Positions 44,064 to 53,626 are shown, counted from the first letter of the stretch. The stretch: 64,000 nucleotides of DNA from Rhodospirillales bacterium 69-11 (GCA_001898425.1 MKTV01000117.1:42173-106172), one strand, 5' to 3'. The notes: generated by a model from the sequence alone, not told the origin. Made by a program: numbers and translations.

Positions 44064-44585
44064 TCAGAACCGTTCGAGACGCTGTCCGCCGGCCTCCCGC
44101 AGGATCCCCTCCGCGCGGTTGCGCTTCTCCTCCGTGGGTGCCCGCACCGCGAGCTCGAGCTCGCCATGTTCGGCGTCGATTTCCCGCGTGGTCTGTTCGC
44201 TGCCGGTGACGGCGCTGGTGACCGCGGCCATGCCGCCCCCCGCCGCACCGCCGGCCGCGACCGCGGCCGCCAGCGCGGGTAGCGCGGCGCCCCCGGTCGC
44301 GACGACGATGCCGGCAGCGGCCATGCCCGCCGCGGCGGCGGCCGTGCCGGCATGCAGGGCGCGCTGCTGGCGCGCATCCTCTTCGGTGTTCACGGGGCGG
44401 GCAGCCGTCCCCGGCGTCGCTTCACCAGCCGGCACATGGTTTGGCAGGCTCATGTCCGCTCGGTCGAAGCCGGCCATGCCGAGGCGGCTGACGGCGTCCT
44501 GCAGCTTCTCGGGGGTGGCGAAGTGGGCGCGTACCTGGTGCAGCACCGCACCGGTGGCGGCAGGCTGGGTGGTGTCTTGCGGCAT
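44064..44585 (-). CDS. Stress-type protein with glycine-rich hydrophobic segment
   Basis: In this 173-aa protein, residues 12-50 (AVLHQVRAHFATPEKLQDAVSRLGMAGFDRADMSL) resemble the N-terminal unit of general stress protein 17M/DUF1269-like proteins. A Gly/Ala-rich hydrophobic stretch follows (about 75-125: GTAAAAAGMAAAGIVVATGGAAL), which can act as a glycine zipper in a membrane. A short C-terminal betabeta-alpha piece (ELAVRAPTEEKRNRAEGILREAGGQRLE) closes it. CAGGAGCCCGAC precedes the ATG. It lies between DUF892 and KGG stress genes. Biochemical function is unknown. Confidence 0.7.
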   Translation of the reverse strand: MPQDTTQPAATGAVLHQVRAHFATPEKLQDAVSRLGMAGFDRADMSLPNHVPAGEATPGTAARPVNTEEDARQQRALHAGTAAAAAGMAAAGIVVATGGAALPALAAAVAAGGAAGGGMAAVTSAVTGSEQTTREIDAEHGELELAVRAPTEEKRNRAEGILREAGGQRLERF

Positions 44586-44668
44586 GTCGGGCTCCTGTCC
44601 TTTGGCGTGAACGCCGATCGAGCCGCCGGCGGGACTCCGGCAGCTCGACCGTTCGGCAGCATTGATCG

Positions 44669-44932
44669 TCAGGTCGCGTGCCGGTCGGTCGTGTCCGACG
44701 ATTGCTGCGGCGGCGCGCCGGTGTCGGAGCTCGTTCCGGCCTTCTCACGCCTGGCCGATCCGCCTCCGCCATGGCTGCGCTGCCCGCCTTTCCGGCCGGC
44801 TTCGGCGGCTCGCGCGGGATCCCGTGCGAAGTTCCCCGAGCTTCGTTGCCCGCCGATATGGCCGGCGCGCGCTGCCCGCTCGCGATCCGCGGCGAAATTG
44901 CCCGGATTGGCGACATGTCGCTGCTCTGCCAT
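44669..44932 (-). CDS. KGG-repeat stress-induced protein
   Basis: This 87-aa hydrophilic protein has two KGG-type repeats, NPGNFAADRERAARAGHIGGQ and SGNFARDPARAAEAGRKGGQ, followed by a Gly/Ser/Thr-rich tail. The family includes the E. coli stress-induced bacterial acidophilic repeat motif proteins (YciG). Here yciG-type and yciE-type genes are neighbours, as in the enteric yciGFE operon. ATG 44,932 has GAGGA about 9 bases upstream. Confidence 0.85.
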   Translation of the reverse strand: MAEQRHVANPGNFAADRERAARAGHIGGQRSSGNFARDPARAAEAGRKGGQRSHGGGGSARREKAGTSSDTGAPPQQSSDTTDRHAT

Positions 44933-45141
44933 CACACTACGTCCTCGTTTCGTGAAGCGGTGCCGCGCACCGCCAGTTCGTGAACGGAGCGGAGCGCCCC
45001 CGGTGGCATCACAATTCGCAGCGTTTTTCCGCCCATTCGGCACGCCGGACACGGGATGAGCGGTCGGGGAACGATCCGGAGGCGAGGCGAGGCTGAAACT
45101 GCTCGGCCCGATCGGCGCGCGGCGGCACCGCCGGAACGGTG

Positions 45142-46398
45142 TCAGCCCAGCGCGCCGGCGATGCCGCCCCAGACGCCCAGGGCGCAGGTCGCCGCCGTCA
45201 CGCCGATCACCAGCCACAGATAGGGCCCGCGCAGCCGGTGCGCCGCCGGCAATGCGCGCATCGCGAGCGCGATCAGGAACCCCAGCACCAGCGGCAGCAT
45301 CAGCGCATTCATCACCTGCACGCCGACATTCAGCGCGACGAGGTTCGGCCAGACCGCCACCAGCACTGCGCCCGCGACCACGGCCAGCGCATAGATGCCG
45401 TAGAACCAGCGCGCCTCGAGCGGATGGTGTTCGAGGGAGCGCCGGTATCCGGTCACTTCGCCCAGCCCCCAGGCGAGTGCGAGGGAGACGACGATCGCCG
45501 CCACCATGCCGGCGCCGAGGACGCCGGCACCGAACAGCAGCCGGCCCGCGGTGTGGCCGAGGAACGGCGTCAGCGCCTCGCTCATCGCGCCGACGCTGTC
45601 CAGGGAGGTGCCCGGCGCGGTTCGGCCGATCGTCGCCGCGCAGGCGATCAGGACGGCCGCCATCACCAGCTGCGTGACCACCGCGCCGATCGCGGTGTCC
45701 ATGCGCGCGACGGTGAGGTGCTGCGGTCCAAGCCTCTTATCCGCGATGGCGGACTGCTGGTAGAACACCATCCACGGCATGATCACGGCGCCGATGTTCG
45801 CGGCTGCAAGGTAGAGGTAGTCGGGATCGTGCACGGGGATGTCGGCCGCGCCCGTCAGCATCGCGCCGAGTCCAGGATGCGCCGCCCAGGCGACGAAGAA
45901 GAACGCCAGCTCGAACAGGCCGACCGCCATCGCGACCCGCTCCACCCGGCGATAGGACCCGGTCAGCACGATGGCCAGCAGCCCGATCGCCGCGAGGGAC
46001 AGGCTGGCGACGCGCGGGATCCCGAACAGCTCGCCGACCCCGGCGACCCCGGCGAATTCCGTCAGCAGGGCACCGAGTGTGGCGATGCCGAGGCCGGTGA
46101 CCGAGACCCAGGCCCAGACCGGACCGAACGTCTCCCGGATCAGCTCGCCATGACCGCGACCGGTGTAGATCGCCAGCCGCACGGTCAGCTCCTGGACCAC
46201 GTACAGGATTGGCACCAGCAGAAGCTGCAGCAGCAGCAGGCGGTAGCCCCATTGGACCCCGCTCTGACCCGCGGTGATGACGCTGCCGACATCGGTGTCG
46301 GCGAGCATGACGACGAGACCTGGGCCGAAAACCGCGAGGTAGCGGGCGAGGCGTGCGGTCGAGGGTTCGGCCGTCGCAAGGACAGGGGCATCCGTCAT
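45142..46398 (-). CDS. Nramp-superfamily metal transporter, atypical site
   Basis: This 418-aa inner-membrane protein has eleven hydrophobic segments and the Nramp fold. Canonical Nramps bind manganese or iron with DPGN in TM1 and a MPHxxxxHS motif in TM6. Here TM1 reads [12 protein letters not shown] (Asp34, Asp36; no DPGN), and TM6 reads [16 protein letters not shown], which keeps the Met-Pro but lacks His. That pattern fits divergent Nramp-related branches, some of which carry Mg2+ or other metals. It may still be a proton-coupled divalent metal importer, but specificity should not be assumed. It is divergent from cysS across 150 bases, and no regulator is adjacent. Confidence 0.82.
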   Translation of the reverse strand: MTDAPVLATAEPSTARLARYLAVFGPGLVVMLADTDVGSVITAGQSGVQWGYRLLLLQLLLVPILYVVQELTVRLAIYTGRGHGELIRETFGPVWAWVSVTGLGIATLGALLTEFAGVAGVGELFGIPRVASLSLAAIGLLAIVLTGSYRRVERVAMAVGLFELAFFFVAWAAHPGLGAMLTGAADIPVHDPDYLYLAAANIGAVIMPWMVFYQQSAIADKRLGPQHLTVARMDTAIGAVVTQLVMAAVLIACAATIGRTAPGTSLDSVGAMSEALTPFLGHTAGRLLFGAGVLGAGMVAAIVVSLALAWGLGEVTGYRRSLEHHPLEARWFYGIYALAVVAGAVLVAVWPNLVALNVGVQVMNALMLPLVLGFLIALAMRALPAAHRLRGPYLWLVIGVTAATCALGVWGGIAGALG

Positions 46399-46548
46399 TT
46401 GCGAGTCTCTCTCAATCGCGGCCCGATGTGCGCTGATGGTTGCTGCCTGTCAATGGACATCCGGCGCGTTGATTCGCGGACCGCTTTGGCGGAGAAATCG
46501 CGTCCCGCGTCGGGCTGCTCCGCGCGGCGACACCTGGAACAAGGCCTC

Positions 46549-47898
46549 ATGCACCCGCTGGTCCTGCACAACAGCCTCACGCGCCGGAAGGAGCGGTTCG
46601 AGCCGATCGACCCTCAGCACGTGCGCATGTACGTGTGCGGGCCGACCGTGTACGACCTCGTCCATATCGGGAATGCGCGGCCCGTCGTGGTGTTCGACGT
46701 GCTGGCGCGGTTGCTGCGGCGGCTTTATCCGCGGGTGACCTATGTCCGGAACGTCACCGACGTGGACGACAAGATCAATGCGCGGGCCCGCGCGCTGGAT
46801 ATCCCGATCGCCACGCTCACCGCCCGCACGACCGAGGATTTCCACGCCGACATGGCCGCCCTGGGGGCGCTGCCGCCGGATGTGGAACCGCGCGCGACCG
46901 GCCACATCGCCGAGATGATCGCGGTGATCGAGCGGCTGATCGCCTCGGGCCATGCCTATGCGGCCGAGGGCCACGTGCTGTTCTCGGTGCCCAGCTACCC
47001 GTCCTATGGCCGCCTGTCGGGCCGCAGCCCGGACGAGCTGCTCGCCGGCGCGCGGATCGACGTCGCGCCGTACAAGCGCGATCCGGGCGACTTCGTGCTG
47101 TGGAAGCCCAGCTCGCCGGAGCTGCCGGGATGGGACAGCCCCTGGGGACGGGGGCGGCCGGGCTGGCACATCGAGTGCTCCGCCATGGCGTGGAAGCACC
47201 TGGGCGAGAGCTTCGACATCCATGGCGGCGGCACCGACCTGATCTTCCCGCACCACGAGAACGAGGTGGCGCAGAGCCTGTGCGCCTTCCCGGGGGCGAG
47301 CTTCGCGCGCTACTGGGTACATAACGGCATGCTGCTGGTCGACGGCGAGAAGATGTCGAAGAGCCTCGGCAACTTCATCACGCTGCGCGAGGCCTTGGCG
47401 CGTGCGCCCGGGGAGGCGATCCGCGTGCTGCTGCTGCGCACCCATTACCGCTCCACCCCGGACTTCTCGGATGCGGCGCTCGCGGAGGCGAAGCGGGAGC
47501 TCGACCGGTTCTATCGCGCGCTCGAGAAATTCCCCGAGATCCGCGCGGTCGATCCGCCGGCGGCGGTGATGGCGGCCTTGTGCGACGACCTGAACACGCC
47601 GCTCGCCCTGTCGGCGATGCACGGCCTGGCGGATGCGGCACTGGCGGGGGATTTCGACGCCGCCTGCGGCTTGCGGGCGGCCGGCGACGTGCTGGGGCTG
47701 CTGCAGGCCGCGCCCTCGGCTTGGTTCCGCGGCGCGGGAGAGGACGCGGCCGGCATCGAGGCGGCGATCGCCGAACGGCTCGCGGCGCGGAAGGCGCGCG
47801 ATTTCGCGCGGGCGGATGCGATCCGCGCGGAGCTGGCGACGCGGGGCGTGGTGCTGGAGGACGGTCCCCAGGGCACCACCTGGCGGCGCGCGGGCTGA
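46549..47898 (+). CDS. cysS: Cysteine-tRNA ligase
   Basis: This 449-aa class I synthetase charges tRNA-Cys. HIGN stands at 39-42 and KMSKS at about 268-272. Zinc ligands include Cys30 and the Cys of WHIECSAM, with HHENE supplying the rest. The C-terminal anticodon-binding region ends in [28 protein letters not shown], typical of CysRS. The ATG at 46,549 directly starts [15 protein letters not shown]; a far upstream frame to 45,139 is antisense to the Nramp gene and not used. It is followed after 14 bases by trmJ. Confidence 0.96.
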   Translation: MHPLVLHNSLTRRKERFEPIDPQHVRMYVCGPTVYDLVHIGNARPVVVFDVLARLLRRLYPRVTYVRNVTDVDDKINARARALDIPIATLTARTTEDFHADMAALGALPPDVEPRATGHIAEMIAVIERLIASGHAYAAEGHVLFSVPSYPSYGRLSGRSPDELLAGARIDVAPYKRDPGDFVLWKPSSPELPGWDSPWGRGRPGWHIECSAMAWKHLGESFDIHGGGTDLIFPHHENEVAQSLCAFPGASFARYWVHNGMLLVDGEKMSKSLGNFITLREALARAPGEAIRVLLLRTHYRSTPDFSDAALAEAKRELDRFYRALEKFPEIRAVDPPAAVMAALCDDLNTPLALSAMHGLADAALAGDFDAACGLRAAGDVLGLLQAAPSAWFRGAGEDAAGIEAAIAERLAARKARDFARADAIRAELATRGVVLEDGPQGTTWRRAG

Positions 47899-47912
47899 GC
47901 CGGACGCGGGCG

Positions 47913-48743
47913 ATGACGGGACGGGAAGGCGGGGCGCCGCTGGCGCCGATCGGCAACGCGCCGATCGTGATCCTGGTGCGGCCGCAACTGGCCGACAACA
48001 TCGGCGCCTGTGCGCGGGCGATGGCGAATGGCGGCCTGTTCCACCTGCGGCTGGTGGCGCCACGCGATGGCTGGCCGCAGGAGAAGGCGTGGCGGAACTC
48101 CTCGGGCGCCGACCGGATCCTGGATTGCCTGACCCTGCACGACACGGTGGCGGACGCCGTCGCCGACCTGCACCACGTGTTCGCGACGTGTCCGCGGCCG
48201 CGCCACATCGTCAAGCCGGTGCTGACCGCGCGGGGCGCCGCGAACGAGTTGCGCGGCATCGCGGCGCGCGGGCTGCGGACCGGGCTGCTGTTCGGGCCGG
48301 AGCGGGCCGGCCTCGACAACGACGACATGGCGCAGGCGGATGCGCTGGTCCGTTACCCGCTCAATCCCGCCTTCATGTCCCTGAACCTGGCCCAGGCGGT
48401 CATGGTGATGGCCTATGAGTGGTGGACGGCGGCCGACGAGACCGCCCCGCGCGCGCTGATGACGAACGAGAGCCGGGTCGCGACCAAGGGCGAACTCGAC
48501 AATTTCCTGCGCCACCTCGTGGACCAGCTCGACGCGTGCGGCTTCCTGCGCAACCTGCCGAAGCGGCCGGGGATGGTGCGGAACATCCGCCACCTGTTCC
48601 AGCGCGGCGAGGTGACGGAGCAGGAGCTGCGCACCCTGCACGGCATGGTCACGGAGCTCGCGATCGGCCGTCGCCAGCGCGGCCGGCTGGAGCCGGATCT
48701 TCCGTCACCCGATCCGGACGGGTCCGGCCCCGAAGCCGGCTGA
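47913..48743 (+). CDS. trmJ: tRNA 2'-O-methyltransferase, TrmJ-like SpoU enzyme
   Basis: This 276-aa SPOUT (trefoil-knot) methyltransferase is predicted to methylate the ribose at position 32 of tRNA. Motif 1 is ILVRPQLADNIGACARAMANGG (about 20-41). Motif 2 is LLFGPERAGLDNDDM, and motif 3 is YPLNPAFMSLNLAQAVMVMAYE, which forms the SAM knot. The C-terminal helical extension (about 190-260, with ESRVATKGELDNFLRHLVDQLD) is of the TrmJ type. It is 14 bases after cysS, so the two translation genes are co-transcribed. Confidence 0.85.
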   Translation: MTGREGGAPLAPIGNAPIVILVRPQLADNIGACARAMANGGLFHLRLVAPRDGWPQEKAWRNSSGADRILDCLTLHDTVADAVADLHHVFATCPRPRHIVKPVLTARGAANELRGIAARGLRTGLLFGPERAGLDNDDMAQADALVRYPLNPAFMSLNLAQAVMVMAYEWWTAADETAPRALMTNESRVATKGELDNFLRHLVDQLDACGFLRNLPKRPGMVRNIRHLFQRGEVTEQELRTLHGMVTELAIGRRQRGRLEPDLPSPDPDGSGPEAG

Positions 48744-48799
48744 CGCCGTTCGTCCCGCGCGCGTGGGACGGGCCTTGGCAGGTGCGAGGCCGATCGCCG

Positions 48800-49261
48800 T
48801 CAGGCCTCGCGAACGGCGCCTTCGCTGCTGGTCAGGGCGATGACGAGCTGTCCGGTGTTCGAGCCGGCGGTCGCCGTGCCGAATGCCACCCCGACCTGCC
48901 GGTCGGCGATCCGCGCGATCGTGCCGCGCAGCGTGGCGCTCCCGTCGAGGAAGCCGAGTTCGACCGGGGTGCCGACCGGCCAGCCCAGGGTGCCGCGCAG
49001 CCCGGCTCCGCCTTCCGAGAGGTCCGCGAGCGAGAGGAAGGCCAATCCCGGATGGTCGAGGCGGCGCATCCGCACCAGCGGCCCGGGCACCGGAATCCTG
49101 GGGTGAGCGCGGCGTTCCTTCGGCTGGCGGTCGAGATCGTCGGCCTCCTGCTCGAGGTCGGTCGCAAGTTCGAGCAGCAAGGCGTGAATCGCCGGATCTC
49201 GTGCCGACTCCGCCATGGATCGCGCCTCGGCAGCCTTCTTCCGCAGTTCGGGGGCGTTCAT
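48800..49261 (-). CDS. PilZ-like domain protein
   Basis: In this 153-aa protein, residues 1-45 are a helical leader (ELRKKAAEARSMAESARDPAIHALLLELATDLEQEADDL). A PilZ-type beta barrel follows, with ERRAHPRIPV (RxxxR) at about 48-57 and DLSEGGAGLRG (D/NxSxxG) at about 79-89. These are the two loops that bind cyclic di-GMP. GTIARIADRQVGVAFG is the final strand pair. It is thus a probable c-di-GMP receptor of unknown target. GAGAGG lies seven bases before the ATG. It shares its strand with nixA. Confidence 0.75.
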   Translation of the reverse strand: MNAPELRKKAAEARSMAESARDPAIHALLLELATDLEQEADDLDRQPKERRAHPRIPVPGPLVRMRRLDHPGLAFLSLADLSEGGAGLRGTLGWPVGTPVELGFLDGSATLRGTIARIADRQVGVAFGTATAGSNTGQLVIALTSSEGAVREA

Positions 49262-49338
49262 TCCCGGCCTCTCGTCTGCCCCGGACCCTAGAAAGCCTTC
49301 CTCCCTTTGCGGGGTCACGTTCCCGAGAGTCGGTCAGA

Positions 49339-50415
49339 TCAGTCCTGCGCCGTGGCCGGGCGGACATTCCACGCCGCCCAGCGATACAGGCCGGCGGATA
49401 CGATCCAGGCGAGCACGAAGATGCCGATCACGAGGCATCCGAGGAGGGTGACGTCCTCGTTCAGCGTTGCCACGAAGCGCCAGGCCGGGCCGTCGAGCGA
49501 GAGCCGGTCCGCGAGCATGCCGGCGGCCTCGACGCCACCGATCAGCAGCGCGACCGCCACCGAGGCCGCGGTGATGGTCAGGTTGTACCAGAGCTTGCGC
49601 AGCGGATCGACGAACGCCCACTCGTAGGCGCCGACCATCAGGATGCTGTCGGCGCTATCCACCAGCGTCATCCCGGCGGTGAACAGGGCGGGGAAGACGA
49701 GCACCTCCCACGGGTGGAGTCCGCCGGCCGCCTGGGTGGCGGCAATCGCCATCAGGCCGATCTCGGTCGCGGTGTCGAAGCCGAGACCGAACAGGAAGCC
49801 CAGCGGGTACATCTGCCAGCTCCGGCGGATGGCGCGCAGCGCGGGGCGCAGCAGGCGGGTCAGCAGCCCTTGCGGTCCGGCGGCATCGAACGGCTGGGCG
49901 GGCAGGCGGCCATCCCGCCGGACGTGCCGCAACTGCCCCCAGACCTGCCGGAGGATCAGCAGGTTGCCGAGGCCGATGAGCATCAGGAAGGAGGCGGAGA
50001 CGGCGGTGCCGATCGTGCCGGTCACCTCCCGCACCGCCTCCAGCGGGATGGTCGCGGCGGTGGCGGCGATCACGGCGCAGGCGAGGAACACGACGGAGGC
50101 GTGGCCCAGCGAGAAGAACAGGCCGACCCCGATCGGCCGCTGGCCGTCCTGCATCAGCTTGCGCACGACGTTGTCGATGGCGGCGATGTGGTCTGCGTCG
50201 ACGGCATGGCGCAGGCCGAAGACCCAGGCGAGGAGGGCGGTGCCGAGAAGGGCCGGGCGGTCGCCGAAGGCATCCCAGGCCCAGAGCCAGGCGGCGGCGT
50301 TGGCCATGAGCAGGGCCCCGAACATCGCGCCGACCCTGCCGCGCCACGCCCGCGTTCCCGGCCGCACATGCGTGTGGAGCGCGGTTCCTGATCCGGTTTG
50401 CGGGTCTGCGGGCAT
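49339..50415 (-). CDS. nixA: Nickel/cobalt permease, NiCoT family
   Basis: This 358-aa inner-membrane protein has about eight hydrophobic segments and the NiCoT signature HAVDADHIAAIDN in the second. LGFDTATEIGLM and the GMTLVDSADSILMVGAYEWA segment are the other conserved blocks. It imports Ni2+ or Co2+ for metalloenzymes. ATG 50,415 is chosen for GAGGACGACC upstream; ATGs at 50,439 and 50,460 lack such a site and would overlap the candidate operator. It is divergent from nikR, which supports nickel rather than cobalt. Confidence 0.9.
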   Translation of the reverse strand: MPADPQTGSGTALHTHVRPGTRAWRGRVGAMFGALLMANAAAWLWAWDAFGDRPALLGTALLAWVFGLRHAVDADHIAAIDNVVRKLMQDGQRPIGVGLFFSLGHASVVFLACAVIAATAATIPLEAVREVTGTIGTAVSASFLMLIGLGNLLILRQVWGQLRHVRRDGRLPAQPFDAAGPQGLLTRLLRPALRAIRRSWQMYPLGFLFGLGFDTATEIGLMAIAATQAAGGLHPWEVLVFPALFTAGMTLVDSADSILMVGAYEWAFVDPLRKLWYNLTITAASVAVALLIGGVEAAGMLADRLSLDGPAWRFVATLNEDVTLLGCLVIGIFVLAWIVSAGLYRWAAWNVRPATAQD

Positions 50416-50435
50416 GGTCGTCCTCGTCGGCGTCG

Positions 50436-50463
50436 TCATACCTTCAGTGCCATTGTTCATACC
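50436..50463. promoter_or_regulatory. Candidate NikR operator
   Basis: TCATACC occurs twice, at 50,436-50,442 and 50,457-50,463, exactly 21 bases apart in the nikR/nixA divergent region. The enteric NikR site contains GTATGA and TCATAC half-sites as an inverted pair. Here they are direct, so the assignment is tentative. Confidence 0.5.
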
Positions 50464-50550
50464 GGAGGGCAACCGAGGCGCGCGCGTCTGTTGTCCGTGG
50501 CTCTCGCGTGGGGCGCGCATCTGCCGGTATCCTCGAGCAGCGGAGGGCTC

Positions 50551-51009
50551 ATGCAGCGCATCACCATCACCATGGACGACGAGCTCTTGGCGGCGGTGGA
50601 CGCGCTGATGGCGCGACGCGGCTATGCCAGCCGGTCGGAGGCGTTCCGCGACATCGTCCGCGGCATGGTGGATCGGGACGCCGCGGCGGCGCCCGACACA
50701 CCGTGCGTGGCGACGCTGACCTATGTGTACGATCATGAGACGCGCGCGCTGGCGCAGCGGCTGACCCGGGCGCAGCACGACCGGCACGACCTGATGGTGG
50801 CGAACCTGCACGTCCATCTGGATCATGAGGCGTGCCTGGAAATCGGGGTGCTGCGCGGAACCGCGGGCGAGGTGACGCAATTCGCCGACCAGCTCACGAC
50901 GCAGCGCGGGGTGCGGCACGCGGCACTGCACGTGGTGCCGGTGACGGTGCGGGAGGAGCGGCACACCCATGGCGGCAGCGCGGCGCCGCACACGCATCTG
51001 ACCGCCTGA
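50551..51009 (+). CDS. nikR: Nickel-responsive regulator NikR
   Basis: This 152-aa repressor has an N-terminal ribbon-helix-helix (MQRITITMDDELLAAVDALM, about 1-45) and a C-terminal ACT-like metal domain. The high-affinity nickel ligands His76, His87, His89 and Cys95 fall at the same numbers as in the E. coli protein. A His-rich tail (HTHGGSAAPHTH) may bind more metal. GGAGGG precedes the ATG. Nickel-loaded NikR would repress the divergent nixA importer. Confidence 0.94.
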   Translation: MQRITITMDDELLAAVDALMARRGYASRSEAFRDIVRGMVDRDAAAAPDTPCVATLTYVYDHETRALAQRLTRAQHDRHDLMVANLHVHLDHEACLEIGVLRGTAGEVTQFADQLTTQRGVRHAALHVVPVTVREERHTHGGSAAPHTHLTA

Positions 51010-51093
51010 ACCGCCTGACCGCTTGATTGCCCGTTCCTCGGCGAGGCGGATGCCGGGGCTTGCGGCCGCGCCGCCGTGCGCGGTCGCTCCGGT

Positions 51094-52293
51094 TCAGTCC
51101 AGCAGCGCGGCCTGCAGTTCGGCGGAGGCGCGGTAGAGCGGGGTCCATCCTTGCAGCAGCACCTGGGCGCTGCGGCGGTAGGCGGCGCTGCGGACCTCCA
51201 GCGCCTCCCCGCCGGCGCGCGCGACGACGCTTGCGTCCAGGATGCCGGCGGGGTTCTCGATCGCCACCGCATGTTCGGCGAAGTCCGGACCGGCAGGGGC
51301 AAGTCCGTTCGCGACCTGGTGCGCGACGCTGCCGGGGATCAGCGCCGCGGCGGCGAGGCAGCACCCGCCGGAGACGGCCATCGAGCCGTGCGCGGTCTGC
51401 GGGGTGAAGTAGCGCACCGCGAGCGTGCCGCCCGCCTTGGGCGGGCCGACGATGCAGACCTTCGGGATGGTCTCGCTGCGACGGAGGTCCTCGGCCGTCA
51501 TGCGGCTGCCGTCGCGGCGCGTGAGTCCCATGCGGAGCCCGGCTTCGGTCCAGACCTCGCGCAGCGTGGCCATGAAGGCGGTATCGGCTTCCAGCGCGGC
51601 GGGCGGTTCGTGGGCGGTCTTGCCGAAGGCTTCGGCCGCGGCGATCACCATCGGCACGGCGACGTCGACGCAGGAGACGGTGTGGCCTGCGACCGTGTCG
51701 CACACCGAACCGGTCGGCAGCAGGCGGCCGGTCTTGGCGCCGACCGGGGCATGCAGGAAGAGGTCCACGGCGGGGAAGGCGCCGTCCACGCCGGGAATCT
51801 CCGCCGGCATGAAGCGGCCATCCGGCTCGCGCACCATCCGTGCGGTGGTGACGACGCCCGTGTTGGTGTTGCGGATGTCGATCTCGAACGCGCCGGGGCC
51901 TGGCGTGGCGATGCCGGTGTCGAGGGCCCAGAGCGGCAGGGCGGCGGACATGTTGCCGCAATTCACGCTCCAGTCGACCGCGGCATGGCTGGCGGCGAGC
52001 TGGGCGAGGGTGCTGACGAGTCGCAGGCGGCCGTCCACGTGTTCGGTCTCGGCGAAGAACACCTTGTTGCTGGTGGCCGGGCCGCGTCCGAGGCCGGTGA
52101 TCTGCCGGTTTCCGGGTCGCTCTCCGGCGAGGGGAATGCCCATGAGGTGTCGCAGCAGCTCTTCCCGCACCGCGAGGTCGCGGGGTGCGGCGCGCTCCCA
52201 GATCACGAGGCCGGTGGAGGTGCCGCCGCGCATGTGGTGCACCGGGACCTCCACGACGCCGTGGCGCAGGCGGGGTTTGGGCAGATCGGTCAT
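51094..52293 (-). CDS. PrpF-family aconitate-type isomerase/tautomerase
   Basis: This 399-aa protein belongs to the PrpF family (diaminopimelate-epimerase fold), which moves double bonds in tricarboxylates such as 2-methylaconitate or 4-oxalomesaconate. HHMRGGTSTGLVIWE near the N-terminus, GLGRGPATSNKVFF, DWSVNCGNMSAALPL with a catalytic Cys, and SGGCCLAAAALIPGS are the conserved blocks. No prpB/C/D or protocatechuate 4,5-cleavage genes are nearby, so the exact substrate stays open. ATG 52,293 starts closest to the conserved region, but no good ribosome binding site is seen; the frame opens at 52,383. Confidence 0.8.
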   Translation of the reverse strand: MTDLPKPRLRHGVVEVPVHHMRGGTSTGLVIWERAAPRDLAVREELLRHLMGIPLAGERPGNRQITGLGRGPATSNKVFFAETEHVDGRLRLVSTLAQLAASHAAVDWSVNCGNMSAALPLWALDTGIATPGPGAFEIDIRNTNTGVVTTARMVREPDGRFMPAEIPGVDGAFPAVDLFLHAPVGAKTGRLLPTGSVCDTVAGHTVSCVDVAVPMVIAAAEAFGKTAHEPPAALEADTAFMATLREVWTEAGLRMGLTRRDGSRMTAEDLRRSETIPKVCIVGPPKAGGTLAVRYFTPQTAHGSMAVSGGCCLAAAALIPGSVAHQVANGLAPAGPDFAEHAVAIENPAGILDASVVARAGGEALEVRSAAYRRSAQVLLQGWTPLYRASAELQAALLD

Positions 52294-52485
52294 CGGGGGA
52301 GGATGGCGGGGCGGCGGCCTTGCGTCCATGGCGCCGGTCGCGCGTTCCTCATACCCGCGAGGTATCGGTCCGGCCACCATCATGGCCGGTCCGACCCCAT
52401 GGCCGGTTCACCGTCGTCCCCGTCCTCCGTCGTGGCCGGGCGCGCGCCGGCCAGCCAACCGCACGGTCCCGGCGGCCGGCGCGCG

Positions 52486-52686
52486 TCAGAGCTGGCGGGC
52501 GAGGCGTTTGGCGAGGAACCAGCCGGGAATGGCGGAAACCGGGGCGCCGGGCAGCATCAGCAGCCATCCGATGGGCGCGCCGTTGATGATCAGGTCCATG
52601 CCGATGCCCAGCATCATGCCGCCGACGAGGCAGCCCATGACGCCCGCGGAGACACCGAGCCAGAGAATGTCGCTGCGCTGGATCAT
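52486..52686 (-). CDS. Small two-helix membrane protein
   Basis: This 66-aa protein has two hydrophobic segments (about 7-30 LWLGVSAGVMGCLVGGMMLGIG and 36-56 NGAPIGWLLMLPGAPVSAIPG) and a basic tail (KRLARQL). There is no clear Shine-Dalgarno. The strong membrane pattern and small size make it a plausible real gene of unknown function. Confidence 0.5.
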   Translation of the reverse strand: MIQRSDILWLGVSAGVMGCLVGGMMLGIGMDLIINGAPIGWLLMLPGAPVSAIPGWFLAKRLARQL

Positions 52687-52767
52687 GACGCGTCTGCTAC
52701 GGGGCGGCGGTGACTTTGACAAGGCGGGGCGGCGCAGCGGCTCGCCGACGTGCGGCATGTCCGATGT

Positions 52768-52797
52768 TTGACAACCGGAGGGTGGGGCGCCTATAGG
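52768..52797 (+). promoter_or_regulatory. Sigma-70-type promoter of rpsD
   Basis: TTGACA (52,768-52,773), an 18-base spacer and TATAGG (52,792-52,797) lie 130 bases upstream of the S4 gene. The leader contains GC-rich inverted sequences (GACGGGCCTTCGGGGCCCG) and could mediate S4 feedback control, which is inference. Confidence 0.6.
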
Positions 52798-52926
52798 CCC
52801 GCCCACTGCCGGGAACGTGGACGGGCCTTCGGGGCCCGCGCCCGTCGCTCGCCGTTGCGGCCAGGTTGGCCGGATGGGGAGGGGCCTACCGGTGCAACAA
52901 CACGAAGAAAGGCTACGCGCAAGCTC

Positions 52927-53541
52927 ATGACCAAGCGCGCCGAAAGCAAGTACAAGATCAATCGCCGCCTGGGCGTCAACCTGTGGGGACGGGCGAAGTC
53001 CCCGGTCGCCAAGCGGGAATATGGTCCCGGCCAGCACGGCCAGCGCCGCAAGAAGCCCACCGACTTCGGCACCCAGCTGATGGCGAAGCAGAAGCTGAAG
53101 GGCTACTACGGCAACATCAGCGAGAAGCAGTTCCACAAGTACTATGTGGAAGCGGTGCGCCGGAAGGGCGACACCTCGGAGAACCTGATCGAGCTGCTGG
53201 AGCGCCGGCTGGATGCGGTGATCTACCGCATGAAGTTCGCGATCACTCCGTTCGCCGCCCGTCAGTTCGTCTCGCACGGGCATGTGCTGGTGAACGGCAA
53301 GCGCGTGAACATCCCCTCCTACCTCGTGCGCGACAACGACACGATCGAGGTGAAGGAGAAGTCGAAGCAGCTCGCGATGGTGCTCGACGCCGCGCAGAGC
53401 CCGGAGCGCGACGTCCCCGAGTATCTCGAGGTCGACCACCGCGCCATGAAGGGCCGGTTCGGGCGCGCGCCGAAGCTGTCGGACGTGCCGTATCCGGTGC
53501 AGATGGAGCCGCATCTGGTCGTCGAGTTCTACTCGCGCTGA
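52927..53541 (+). CDS. rpsD: 30S ribosomal protein S4
   Basis: This 204-aa primary 16S rRNA-binding protein nucleates assembly of the small subunit body. [16 protein letters not shown], the [17 protein letters not shown] block and the S4 domain ([42 protein letters not shown]) are intact. It stands alone outside the alpha operon, as usual in alphaproteobacteria, with its own promoter and an intrinsic terminator. Confidence 0.98.
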   Translation: MTKRAESKYKINRRLGVNLWGRAKSPVAKREYGPGQHGQRRKKPTDFGTQLMAKQKLKGYYGNISEKQFHKYYVEAVRRKGDTSENLIELLERRLDAVIYRMKFAITPFAARQFVSHGHVLVNGKRVNIPSYLVRDNDTIEVKEKSKQLAMVLDAAQSPERDVPEYLEVDHRAMKGRFGRAPKLSDVPYPVQMEPHLVVEFYSR

Positions 53542-53566
53542 TCGCGGTTTTCCGGTCGGACGGACA

Positions 53567-53600
53567 GAAGCGTCGCCCTCGGGCGGCGCTTCTTGCGTTT
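53567..53600 (+). terminator. rpsD intrinsic terminator
   Basis: GAAGCGTCGCCC pairs with GGGCGGCGCTTC (one U-G wobble) around a 2-base loop, followed by TTGCGTTT, 25 bases after the rpsD stop. Confidence 0.8.
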
Positions 53601-53626
53601 GGGGCGCTTGGCGCGGGGGTGGTGCG

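Noticed and set aside
45139..46548. Large N-terminal extension of the CysS frame
   Set aside because: It is antisense to the Nramp gene; the CysRS fold begins at 46,549.
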